Below, in pieces: positions 1 to 7,347 of a stretch of 64,000 nucleotides of DNA. Within the stretch, counting starts at the first letter, position 1; each line of letters opens with the position of its first letter. A model generated the notes under the pieces. It saw only the letters and a list, made by a program, of their open reading frames with translations. It was not told the origin of the DNA and did no database searches. The DNA is from Roseimaritima ulvae (GTDB lineage Bacteria > Planctomycetota > Planctomycetia > Pirellulales > Pirellulaceae): the NCBI RefSeq assembly GCF_008065135.1, contig NZ_CP042914.1:7917404-7981403 (forward strand), read 5' to 3'. The position numbers and the translations under genes are program-made.

Positions 1-7
1 AGTAAAA

Positions 8-229
8 GTAGCATGGGTCCCCGGCCCGTGTAAAAGGAGCATGGGTGAGCGGCCCGTGTCCGCAAAACCCGCAAGCCACTCCACGGTTGCACACCGGCTG
101 TTCGTTCATGCTACGTGCGGTGCTTCTACACGGGCCGGGGACCCATGCTACGTACGCTGCGCTTCTACACGGGCCGGGGACCCATGCTACGTACGTTGCG
201 ATTCTACACGGGCCGGGGGCCCATGCTAC
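8..229. repeat. Dispersed repeat family B, four inverted/direct copies
   Basis: A unit of about 25 bp reading GTAGCATGGGTCCCCGGCCC then GTGTA lies at 8-32. Three reverse-complement copies follow at 127-151, 166-190 and 205-229, with a degenerate copy near 37-60. Further copies lie at 58693-58747 and 60104-60130. The first copy can pair with the later ones as long hairpins. Nothing else is recognisable in 1-324. The short reading frames across it merely translate the repeat. Confidence 0.85.
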
Positions 230-324
230 TTTTTTGGTCTCGATTGCTCTTCCCCCCGCGACCGCTTTTTTGAAACACTCGGCGCCGCAGTTTAGATCAT
301 CAAAATACAGACAGGGTTATTATT

Positions 325-861
325 ATGATGCGTAGCTTAATGGTATTGGGCGCGTTGGGCGTGGTGGGGTTCATGGCCGGCTGGTTTACGATCAACCGCG
401 ACGAGGGCCGTACGACGATTGAAATCAACCGTGATGAGATCCGCAACGATGCCCGGCAAGCGGTCGACCGCGGCAAGGAATATCTGGAGCAACGGCGGCA
501 GCAACAAGCCGCGGCTCAGCAAAACGCCGGCGGCCAACCGTCGCCCTGGAACCCACAAGCGGCTCCTTGGGATCAACAAGCCGGCACAGCGCCCCAACAA
601 CCCGCGCCGTGGAACCAACAAACCGGCACGTATCCACCGGCTGCGGTGCCCGGACCCTACGCCGCCGATCAGGGCCAATATCCTCAAGCCAACGGTTATC
701 AGGCGCCCGCCTACAACCAACCACCGGCTTACAACCAACCGGCCGGCTACACGCAACCTCCCGCTGCCGGTAGTGCTCCTTGGAATCCGGCGCCGCCGGC
801 CAACAACAACTGGCAAGCCATCCCCGCCGGATACCAGAACGGTCAGCCGAACGTACGTTAG
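325..861 (+). CDS. Small membrane-anchored Q/P/A/Y-rich protein, function unknown
   Basis: A 178-residue protein not recognised from any named family. Residues 4-22 (LMVLGALGVVGFMAGWFTI) form one N-terminal membrane segment. A charged, probably helical stretch follows to about residue 62 (repeated R/E/D and Q). From there to the end it is low complexity, rich in Gln, Pro, Ala, Asn and Tyr, with recurring PW(N/D)QQ and PAYNQP motifs. The likely topology is a membrane anchor with a disordered tail. The start is the first of two adjacent ATG codons, with AGGG about 11 bases upstream. The stop TAG sits in the sequence ACGTACGTTAG. That resembles the repeat that ends the gene at 1041, so the last residues may be repeat-derived. 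Confidence 0.7.
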   Translation: MMRSLMVLGALGVVGFMAGWFTINRDEGRTTIEINRDEIRNDARQAVDRGKEYLEQRRQQQAAAQQNAGGQPSPWNPQAAPWDQQAGTAPQQPAPWNQQTGTYPPAAVPGPYAADQGQYPQANGYQAPAYNQPPAYNQPAGYTQPPAAGSAPWNPAPPANNNWQAIPAGYQNGQPNVR

Positions 862-865
862 GGCT

Positions 866-1016
866 CGTAGCCGAAGTCGCCAAGACTTTGGAAACGCGGG
901 GCAAGCCTCCAAACTCTGGCGAGTTCGGCTACGGCAGAACGCAGCGTCCAAACTCTGGCGAGTTCGGCTACGGCGGAACGCAGCGTCCAAACTCTGGCGA
1001 GTTCGGCTACGGCGGA
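866..1016. repeat. Dispersed repeat family A cluster (one inverted, three direct copies)
   Basis: The family A unit is CGTAGCCGAAGTCGCCAGAC followed by TTTGGA, or its complement with an AACTC/AGTTC variant. Here one copy runs forward at 866-892 and three run in reverse at about 908-933, 947-972 and 986-1011. The opposed copies can fold into a hairpin. The same unit recurs in at least eight other intergenic spaces of this window. Confidence 0.85.
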
Positions 1017-1025
1017 GGGGACACA

Positions 1026-1052
1026 GTCAGGCTGGAAAGCCTAACGTACCTG
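1026..1052. repeat. 27-bp repeat overlapping the aldolase stop codon
   Basis: This 27-bp sequence is identical to 19212-19238 and is imperfectly inverted at 19102-19126. Read on the minus strand it contains CAG GTA CGT TAG, which supplies the last three codons and the stop of the aldolase gene ending at 1041. Confidence 0.8.
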
Positions 1053-1835
1053 CCGTAGTTGCTTGATGCCTTGCTCCAATGCGGCTCCGAATAGGCCGGC
1101 ATCGCTGCCGTAGAACATCAGCTGGATGCCCAGCTGCATGTATCGCTCGACCGATCCCAGCGGCGGCCACCAGGGCATGCCCGGAGCCACGTTCGCCGCT
1201 CGGCAGACCCGACAAACCTCGGCCACCGCATCGATAAAGCGTTGGTCGTCGTACTGCTCGGGGATGCCCATGTTGCAGGTCAGGTCATGCGGCCCTAACA
1301 ACGTTCCATCCACGCCTTCGACCGCAACCAACTGCGCCAAGTCATCCACCGCCCGCTGCGATTCCACTTGAATCAACAGCACATTGTTGCGGCAGCGCTG
1401 ACGGCTGTACGTCTCGAGCGCCGATTCAAACACTTGTCCGCCCAGTCGTTCGGCCAGACGGTGACCTTTGAGCGGTCGATGTTTGGTGGCTCCCACCAAT
1501 TGCCGCACCTGTTCGAGCGTTTCGATATAGGGCGCGATCACTCCCGTCGCCCCATCGTCAAGCGCCATGCAAGCCTGATAGGGATCCGGGGCAGGAATTC
1601 GCACCAACGACGCGATCCCAGCGGCCCCGAAAGCGCGACACATCCAAGCCACTTCGCGGCGATCAAGCGGCGTGTGTTCGGTATCGATAAACACCGCGTC
1701 GACGCCGGCCGCGGAAACCAGCGGCAGCCACTGCGGAGCGGCGGTGGTCAGCATCGTCCCCAGCAGCGTTTGCCCACCGCGAAGGCGGTCGGCAAACGAT
1801 TGCGAAGGTTGCGAATCAGCAGTGGAATCAGGCAT
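1041..1835 (-). CDS. HpcH/HpaI family aldolase (class II, metal-dependent)
   Basis: A 264-residue protein of the HpcH/HpaI family, which cleaves or forms 2-keto-3-deoxy or 4-hydroxy-2-oxo acids into pyruvate plus an aldehyde. Visible family features are DTEHTPLD with the catalytic-type His54, Arg79 in LVRIP, metal-ligand Glu158 in QVESQRAV and Asp184 in GPHDLTCNMG. The TIM-barrel length is normal. The substrate cannot be told from sequence. It is the last gene of a minus-strand operon and overlaps the end of the upstream permease gene by 8 bp, so translational coupling is likely. The last residues QVR and the stop come from a 27-bp dispersed repeat, which suggests the C-terminus was altered when the repeat arrived. 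Confidence 0.88.
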   Translation of the reverse strand: MPDSTADSQPSQSFADRLRGGQTLLGTMLTTAAPQWLPLVSAAGVDAVFIDTEHTPLDRREVAWMCRAFGAAGIASLVRIPAPDPYQACMALDDGATGVIAPYIETLEQVRQLVGATKHRPLKGHRLAERLGGQVFESALETYSRQRCRNNVLLIQVESQRAVDDLAQLVAVEGVDGTLLGPHDLTCNMGIPEQYDDQRFIDAVAEVCRVCRAANVAPGMPWWPPLGSVERYMQLGIQLMFYGSDAGLFGAALEQGIKQLRQVR

Positions 1836-3216
1836 TGAGGTTCGCCGTTACGTCGGTGCGATACGCCGCCACGGCGGGCAGCAGGCCGGCCAGGGCGGCC
1901 AAGCCCAACACCAGGGGTAGGATGACTAGTTCGTAGGGCGAAGTGGAAAACAAACCGGGTTGGACGCCGGTCTGCTCTTCGATGTAGCCACCGGAAAGCC
2001 AGATGCCCACGTGGGCCAGCATCCATCCCGCGGCGCCCCCGATGACGGCGATCAACAGGCTTTCCAACAGGATCACGCTGGTCACCGTATCGCGGCGGGC
2101 GCCCAGGGCTCGCATCACCGCGATATCGCGTTTTCGATCGTTCATCGAGTTGTAGATACTGACCAGAATGCCCACGGCCGCAACGATGCAGGTGATCACC
2201 GTGATGATCATCAGCGCGGTCAGCAACGGCGCCACGATCAGGTTCATCAACTTATTGATCTCCAGCACCGGCGCGGCGGCTTGCGCGTAGATATCTTCGT
2301 TGACCACATTCTGGATCTGCGGACCGAACAGCGGGTTGCCGGTTCGGATCAGGATGCTGGTGACTTCACGTTGCCGGATCGACAGCGGTTTAAACTTCGC
2401 CGGCCCCTCGGCGGACTCATCGGCTTCCGCCTCCGCGTCGACTTTCTCCTGCTCGGTCAGCTCTTCTTCATCAATCGGTTTGGCGTGACCGCCCATCAGG
2501 TAAAAACCTTCCAGGTTGACGATCGCCACCCGGTCATTGGGCGTCCCGGTGGGTTCCATCACGCCCACGATGGTAAAGCCCAATTCGTGGCCGTGGCCGG
2601 TGGGATCGCCGTGGGTGGGAAAGAATTCATCGCCGATGCCGACGTTCATTTCCTGTGCCACTCGCGAACCGACGACGGCTTCGAAATATCCGTGCTCTTC
2701 GGAATGGTGCTCGATGGCGCGGCCGGCGGAAAATTTGAAAGGTTTGTCGACGTCCAAGCCATAGCGGAGTTCTTCGAAGAAAGCCGGCGTGGTACCCACG
2801 ACTCGGAATTGTCCAAAGTAATCGCCCAGAGCCAGCGGGATGGCAAACCCGCCCCGTACATAGGCGCTGTAGGCCCCGTCACGTTCGGCCAATTCAGCCG
2901 GTCCGCCGTAGCTCGCCACCTGCTCGGCGCGTTGTTCCTTGCTAAGGAACTCCATGTACTGCGTGTAGGGCAGGTTTTCGATGGGTTGGCTGAGGTAATA
3001 GACGCTGTTGAGCGTCAGTTGCAGCGGACTGCCCTTGGGACCAACGACCAGGTTATAGCCCACCGAAGCGTTGCGTTGGAAAGCGTCCGAGACGATCCCA
3101 TAGACGGCTAATACGGCCACCGTGAGGGCCACGCCCAGAGCCAGCGAGATGGTCGTCAGCACACTCGACAGCGAGCGTTGCTGAAAGTTTCGCCAGGCGA
3201 TTTGAAGAATATTCAT
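1828..3216 (-). CDS. FtsX/MacB-type ABC transporter permease
   Basis: A 462-residue permease. The first membrane helix is at about residues 18-45 (LSSVLTTISLALGVALTVAV). A large periplasmic MacB-PCD-like region of roughly 290 residues follows. Three C-terminal helices start near residue 335 (APLLTALMIITVITCIVAAV). The sequence NDRKRDIAVMRALGARR after the second helix is the typical FtsX-family coupling segment. The periplasmic part contains an acidic insert (EELTEQEKVDAEAEADESAE). With the ATPase next door it should form a LolCDE/MacB-like exporter that acts on envelope substrates. The substrate is unknown. The start ATG overlaps the stop of the ATPase gene by one base (TGATG). Confidence 0.9.
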   Translation of the reverse strand: MNILQIAWRNFQQRSLSSVLTTISLALGVALTVAVLAVYGIVSDAFQRNASVGYNLVVGPKGSPLQLTLNSVYYLSQPIENLPYTQYMEFLSKEQRAEQVASYGGPAELAERDGAYSAYVRGGFAIPLALGDYFGQFRVVGTTPAFFEELRYGLDVDKPFKFSAGRAIEHHSEEHGYFEAVVGSRVAQEMNVGIGDEFFPTHGDPTGHGHELGFTIVGVMEPTGTPNDRVAIVNLEGFYLMGGHAKPIDEEELTEQEKVDAEAEADESAEGPAKFKPLSIRQREVTSILIRTGNPLFGPQIQNVVNEDIYAQAAAPVLEINKLMNLIVAPLLTALMIITVITCIVAAVGILVSIYNSMNDRKRDIAVMRALGARRDTVTSVILLESLLIAVIGGAAGWMLAHVGIWLSGGYIEEQTGVQPGLFSTSPYELVILPLVLGLAALAGLLPAVAAYRTDVTANLNA

Positions 3217-3917
3217 CAGTGCGTCGCTCCCGCAGCCGCTTTGAAGGCCAGATTGATGTCGGCCAGATTTTCCACGCGATCAAACTGATCCGCGACGTCC
3301 ATGGTATGGGTCACCAACAACAATCCGATCTGCTCGTCCCGGCAGGTTTCTCGGATCAAGTCGATGACCTGTTGTTGGCTGGCCGGATCGACATTCGCCG
3401 TCGGCTCGTCGGCCAACAGCAGCCGCGGCTTGGAAGACAAAGCGCGAGCGATGGCGACGCGTTGCTGTTGTCCGACGGATAACTGTGAGGGTCGGTAGTC
3501 GGCGCGATCGGCCAAGCCCACACGATCGAGCAATTCATGCGCTCGCGCCAAATCGTGCCGGCCGCTGGCGAAGCTCATCCCCAGCCGCACGTTTTCCAAC
3601 GCGGTAAAGCCGGACAGCAAGTTGAAGGTTTGAAACACGTACCCCAACATCGATGCACGATAGCGGTCGCGGCCCGCTTCGCTCAATTCGGTCAGTTCGA
3701 TGTCGCCCACACGGATCGAACCCTCGTCGGGGGTGGTCAAACCCGCGATCAGGTGCAACAGGGTCGTTTTGCCGCCCCCGCTGCGTCCGATCAATACGGC
3801 TTGTTCGCCGGCGGCGATATCAAATTGGGGAACGTCCAGCACCGGCAGCCGACCGCCACCGGGCTGCGCGAAGGACTTTTTCACCGCGCGGATATTTAGT
3901 AAAGCTGGGGTACTCAT
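3216..3917 (-). CDS. ABC transporter ATP-binding protein (LolD/MacB type)
   Basis: A 233-residue ATPase subunit, the normal length for LolD-like proteins. Walker A is GRSGGGKT at 44-51, the signature is LSVGQ at 146-150 (Val instead of the common Gly), Walker B is LLLADE ending at Glu171, and the switch His is in LLVTHT near 206. It should energise the FtsX-type permease encoded immediately downstream. The gene sits between smpB (4-bp ATGA overlap) and the permease gene (1-bp overlap). This tight coupling to a ribosome-rescue gene is odd in function but clear in sequence. Confidence 0.93.
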   Translation of the reverse strand: MSTPALLNIRAVKKSFAQPGGGRLPVLDVPQFDIAAGEQAVLIGRSGGGKTTLLHLIAGLTTPDEGSIRVGDIELTELSEAGRDRYRASMLGYVFQTFNLLSGFTALENVRLGMSFASGRHDLARAHELLDRVGLADRADYRPSQLSVGQQQRVAIARALSSKPRLLLADEPTANVDPASQQQVIDLIRETCRDEQIGLLLVTHTMDVADQFDRVENLADINLAFKAAAGATH

Positions 3918-4441
3918 TTGCGACCTCTCATCGCGCGTTGCAGGCCGCGTTGGGTATCACGATCTTTGATGGCTTGACGTTTATCATGCAGTTGCTTTCC
4001 TTTGACCAACCCCATCACACATTTGGCGATGCCGCGAGCGTTGAAGTACACACGCAGTGGAATCAGGGTCAGGCCACGTTCTTTCGCCTTTAATCCAAAG
4101 GCATCCAGTTCACGTTTATGGACCAACAGTTTGCGGGGCCGACGGGGGTCATGGTTCCACATTCCCGCATTGGCGTAGTGGCTGATATCGGCGCCGATCA
4201 ACCACAACTCGTCTTTTTGAAAGCGAATGTAGGCTTCGTCGAGCGACAGTTTGCCATCCCGCATGGCTTTGACCTCGCTGCCCATCAACATCATGCCACA
4301 TTCCAGCGAATCGATGATCTCGTAGCGATGACGAGCCTTACGATTCTCCGAAACGATGGTCGTGGTCGGCTCTTTGGCCTTGTTGCCCTTCTTGGATTTT
4401 TCCGACTTCTTGGATTTTTTTGACTTGTTCTTTTTTGGCAT
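3914..4441 (-). CDS. smpB: SsrA-binding protein SmpB
   Basis: SmpB binds tmRNA and delivers it to stalled ribosomes for trans-translation. After the start at 4441 the protein has 175 residues. It carries the family hallmarks: ENRKARHRYEI near the start of the beta-barrel, GMMLMGSEVKAMRDGK with its conserved GSEVK, the ISHYANAGMWNHDPRR block, and a basic helical tail KQLHDKRQAIKDRD. The upstream in-frame extension to 4525 is not family-like and was left out. Unusual is an extra N-terminal Lys/Ser-rich tail of about 25 residues (MPKKNKSKKSKKSEKSKKGN). It leads a four-gene operon with ABC transporter and aldolase genes. Confidence 0.95.
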   Translation of the reverse strand: MPKKNKSKKSKKSEKSKKGNKAKEPTTTIVSENRKARHRYEIIDSLECGMMLMGSEVKAMRDGKLSLDEAYIRFQKDELWLIGADISHYANAGMWNHDPRRPRKLLVHKRELDAFGLKAKERGLTLIPLRVYFNARGIAKCVMGLVKGKQLHDKRQAIKDRDTQRGLQRAMRGRK

Positions 4442-4637
4442 TAGCGGCAAACCGGCTGCGGAGGTGACGGCAGAGGGGCGTTGATTGTAGCCTGCCAGGC
4501 CGCTAACGCCGACCGCCGCAACCACAACACCGAGCCGCGAACTGCAGGTACTTCGCCCCGGCAGGCGTTTTGGTTCGCTGGATTCGACAACTAACGCAAA
4601 ACGCTGAGGGTTACTACAATGGGAGCTGCCGTTCTAC

Positions 4638-4757
4638 TCGTGCCCAGGCTCCGCCTGGACACGCATTGCAAGGGAGGCTCTGCCTCCCAGCGGTCGCGGA
4701 GCAGGCGGAGCCTGCAAGACAGTGGGTTACCAGGCGGAGCCTGGGAACCAGTTGACT
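4638..4757. repeat. Dispersed repeat family D (AGGCTCCGCCTGG palindromes)
   Basis: A run of short palindromes containing CCAGGCTCCGCCTGG, GGAGGCTCTGCCTCC and CAGGCGGAGCCTG, about 120 bp in total between the divergent smpB and lipA genes. The same composite is present at 60140-60257. It can fold into several adjacent hairpins. Confidence 0.8.
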
Positions 4758-4805
4758 GAGTGTCCCTAGGCTACGTTTTTACCAATTTCCTTCATAGAGG
4801 TTTTG

Positions 4806-5723
4806 ATGGCTTTTCGCTTGCCCGTCGTCGCCGAACCCGAGATGCCCACCGGCACGGTCACCACCGCTAGCGGCCGCTTGCCGCGGTGGCTGAAGCGGCC
4901 CGTGCCCAAAGGCAATGTCAATCACCTGACATCGGAATTGCTGGAAGAACTGCGGCTGGAAACGGTTTGCGAGAACGCCAAGTGCCCCAACCGCATGGAG
5001 TGTTACAGCCAACAGACGGCCACCTTCATGATCTTGGGCAACGTTTGCACGCGGCCCTGCGGATTTTGTGCCGTGCATCGCGGGCGTCCGCCTCAATTGC
5101 CCGAAGCCGACGAACCGCAGCGGGTGGCCGAAGCGGCCGCGCGGCTGGGCCTGAAACATGTGGTCATCACCAGTGTGACCCGTGACGACCTGCCCGATGG
5201 GGGTGCCGATCATTTCTACCAATGCATCCTGGCCGTCCGCGAGCGGACCGGAGCCAGCGTGGAAGTGCTAACGCCCGACTTCGTACAGTGCAAAGACGCG
5301 TTGGCGCGGGTCGTGGAAGCGGAACCGGAAGTTTTTAATCACAACATGGAAACGGTCAGCCGGCTGTATCGCCGCGTCCGGGGTCCCAAGAGCGACTACA
5401 GCTGGACCCTGGAAATGCTCCGCCGGGTCCGCGAAATGAACCCCGCGGTCCGCACCAAGAGCGGCTTGATGCTGGGTTTGGGCGAACAGCGCGACGAGTT
5501 GCTTGATGCCCTGGCCGACCTTCGCAGCCACAACGTCGACTTCCTCACCCTGGGCCAATACCTGCAGCCGGGCGACAAGTATTTGCCGGTCGTGCGCTAT
5601 GTCCCGCCGGAAGAATTTGAGGAACTGGGCGAGATCGCCAAGCAGATGGGATTCAAAAAAGTTGCCAGCGGCCCCTTCGTCCGCAGCAGCTACCACGCCC
5701 GCGACATGGCCGAAACCGACTGA
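4806..5723 (+). CDS. lipA: Lipoyl synthase
   Basis: A radical-SAM enzyme that inserts two sulfurs into protein-bound octanoyl groups to form lipoyl groups. The protein has 305 residues. The auxiliary cluster motif has Cys55, Cys60 and Cys66 (CENAKCPNRMEC). The radical-SAM motif has Cys81, Cys85 and Cys88 (CTRPCGFC). The conserved RSSYHA near the C-terminus (Arg293-Tyr296) supplies the serine ligand of the auxiliary cluster. The ATG at 4806 has GAGG upstream. A TTG three bases earlier is possible but unnecessary. No lipB lies beside it. The next gene is unrelated. Confidence 0.97.
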   Translation: MAFRLPVVAEPEMPTGTVTTASGRLPRWLKRPVPKGNVNHLTSELLEELRLETVCENAKCPNRMECYSQQTATFMILGNVCTRPCGFCAVHRGRPPQLPEADEPQRVAEAAARLGLKHVVITSVTRDDLPDGGADHFYQCILAVRERTGASVEVLTPDFVQCKDALARVVEAEPEVFNHNMETVSRLYRRVRGPKSDYSWTLEMLRRVREMNPAVRTKSGLMLGLGEQRDELLDALADLRSHNVDFLTLGQYLQPGDKYLPVVRYVPPEEFEELGEIAKQMGFKKVASGPFVRSSYHARDMAETD

Positions 5724-5855
5724 CTCGCTTCCCCTCTATCGCCTGGACGTTTATCTTAGCGAGCTGGGCCTGTCAAGTTTTTGGCGCGAATTGGATGCTG
5801 ACGTGTCGTCAATGCCGTTCGCCTAGGGGACACTATTCGGTCCTTCACCGGTGCG

Positions 5856-7322
5856 ATGAGCGAAATTCTGTTCCATTACAAACGGCCCGACCCAGCAACC
5901 TGGGTTTACCTATCGTCATTTCTGACGATCGGGCTGTTCTTCGTGTTCCATCGCTTCTGGAGCATCCGTAACCTCGACATCCTGCTGCTGTTGCTGCTGG
6001 CTCCGGGGCTACTGATGGTGCACGACGGTCGCCGCGCCGAATTCCAGGCCTCCGAAGCCAAGGCGGCCGCCGAAGTTCTACTGCCGACGACCGACGAAGC
6101 CGGCGCCGCCATCGACTTTGCCGATCCCGACGCTGACCAGGTGCCGGCCGAATTGAGCGGCCCGCTACGTCAGCGACGCGACGCGATCGAGGCTGTCGAA
6201 GATGCCCGCGGGCTGCAACTCCGCGGCTTTATCTGGTTGCTGGGGATCCAAATCCTGATTCTCCTGCGATTATTGCTCGACGCCGCCATGGTGCGCCGAC
6301 CGCTGCTGGCTCCCAACCTGACCACCGGTGGGCTGTTCTTCATCGGCGTCTCGCTGCTGATTTTCCTGATGGCGAATGTCATCACCAGCACGGCTCGGCA
6401 ACAACTGGAACAGGGCCCGGAACTGAGTCGCGCCGGATATCCGTTGATGCAAGCCCTGCCGGCCCTGCCCACCCGCACCGAATCATACGGTCACCTGACG
6501 CCCGCAGCGGCGAACGAGCCAGCCACCGCGGAAGCGACGCCGCCACGAGCCGGCGCCGTGATCGCTCGCATCCTGGTGATTGCCGCCCATATCGCCGTAT
6601 TGGTCGGCATCGTGCTGATCGGCTACCGGCATTTTGGCAACCTGCGAGCTGGAGCGGGTTGTGCGCTGCTGTATTTAATGTTGCCCTATACGGCTCAGAT
6701 GACCGGCCGTGTCGATCACGTCATGCCGGCGGCGATGCTGGTGTGGGCGGTATTGATGTATCGTCGCCCGCTGATTGCCGGCATCTTTTTGGGCTTGGCC
6801 GCCGGCCTGGTTTATTACCCGCTGTTCCTGCTGCCGCTGTGGATCAGTTTCTATTGGCAGCGGGGACTGAAACGCTTCAACATCGGCGTCCTGGTGACGA
6901 TCGGCGTGCTGATGCTGTGCCTCAGCCTGGGCGGATCCGAAGAACTGGGCACCCGGCTTCGACAGATGTTCGGACTGTGGTTACCGCGCAGCGAAAACCT
7001 GCAAGGCGTCTGGGGGCTGGGCTGGTTTGCGATTTGGCGACTGCCGGTACTGGTCGCCTTCCTGTTGCTGGCGGGCTTCTATTCGGTCTGGCCGGCGCAG
7101 AAAAACCTGGGCACCCTGATCAGCTGCTCGGCCGCCCTGATGGTGGCCGCGCAGTTCTGGCACGGCTACGGCGGTGGTTTGTACATCGCTTGGTTCCTGC
7201 CCTTGTTGCTGTTAACTATCTTCCGTCCCAACCTCGAAGATCGTGTGGCGTTGAAAGTGATTGGTGGCAGTTCCTTGCCCAGCGGTCGGCGCGCGCCTGA
7301 TTCCCAGACCGAGGCTGCTTAG
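5856..7322 (+). CDS. Polytopic membrane protein, unknown function
   Basis: A 488-residue integral membrane protein with about ten hydrophobic segments. They start near residues 16, 37 and 125, with a long series from about 235 to the end. A soluble stretch follows the second segment (about 60-120). A GRVDHVMPAAMLVWAVLMYRR-like segment and LAAGLVYYPLFLLPLWISFY are reminiscent of GT-C glycosyltransferase or mannosyltransferase folds. However, no acidic catalytic loop is obvious near the N-terminus, so no activity is assigned. It is followed 25 bases later by the MutS-like gene on the same strand. Confidence 0.75.
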   Translation: MSEILFHYKRPDPATWVYLSSFLTIGLFFVFHRFWSIRNLDILLLLLLAPGLLMVHDGRRAEFQASEAKAAAEVLLPTTDEAGAAIDFADPDADQVPAELSGPLRQRRDAIEAVEDARGLQLRGFIWLLGIQILILLRLLLDAAMVRRPLLAPNLTTGGLFFIGVSLLIFLMANVITSTARQQLEQGPELSRAGYPLMQALPALPTRTESYGHLTPAAANEPATAEATPPRAGAVIARILVIAAHIAVLVGIVLIGYRHFGNLRAGAGCALLYLMLPYTAQMTGRVDHVMPAAMLVWAVLMYRRPLIAGIFLGLAAGLVYYPLFLLPLWISFYWQRGLKRFNIGVLVTIGVLMLCLSLGGSEELGTRLRQMFGLWLPRSENLQGVWGLGWFAIWRLPVLVAFLLLAGFYSVWPAQKNLGTLISCSAALMVAAQFWHGYGGGLYIAWFLPLLLLTIFRPNLEDRVALKVIGGSSLPSGRRAPDSQTEAA

Positions 7323-7347
7323 ATGCGGCCTTTGCGAGAGAGCTTCC

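Noticed and set aside
41-335. Short plus-strand frames encoding repeated CASTRAGDPCYVR or HGPGTHATY peptides
   Set aside because: They translate the tandem family B repeat. The peptide repetition follows from the DNA repeat, and the copies are inverted as well as direct.
1960-3111. 383-codon plus-strand frame
   Set aside because: Antisense to the FtsX-type permease gene, with no family motif; a by-product of GC-rich third positions.
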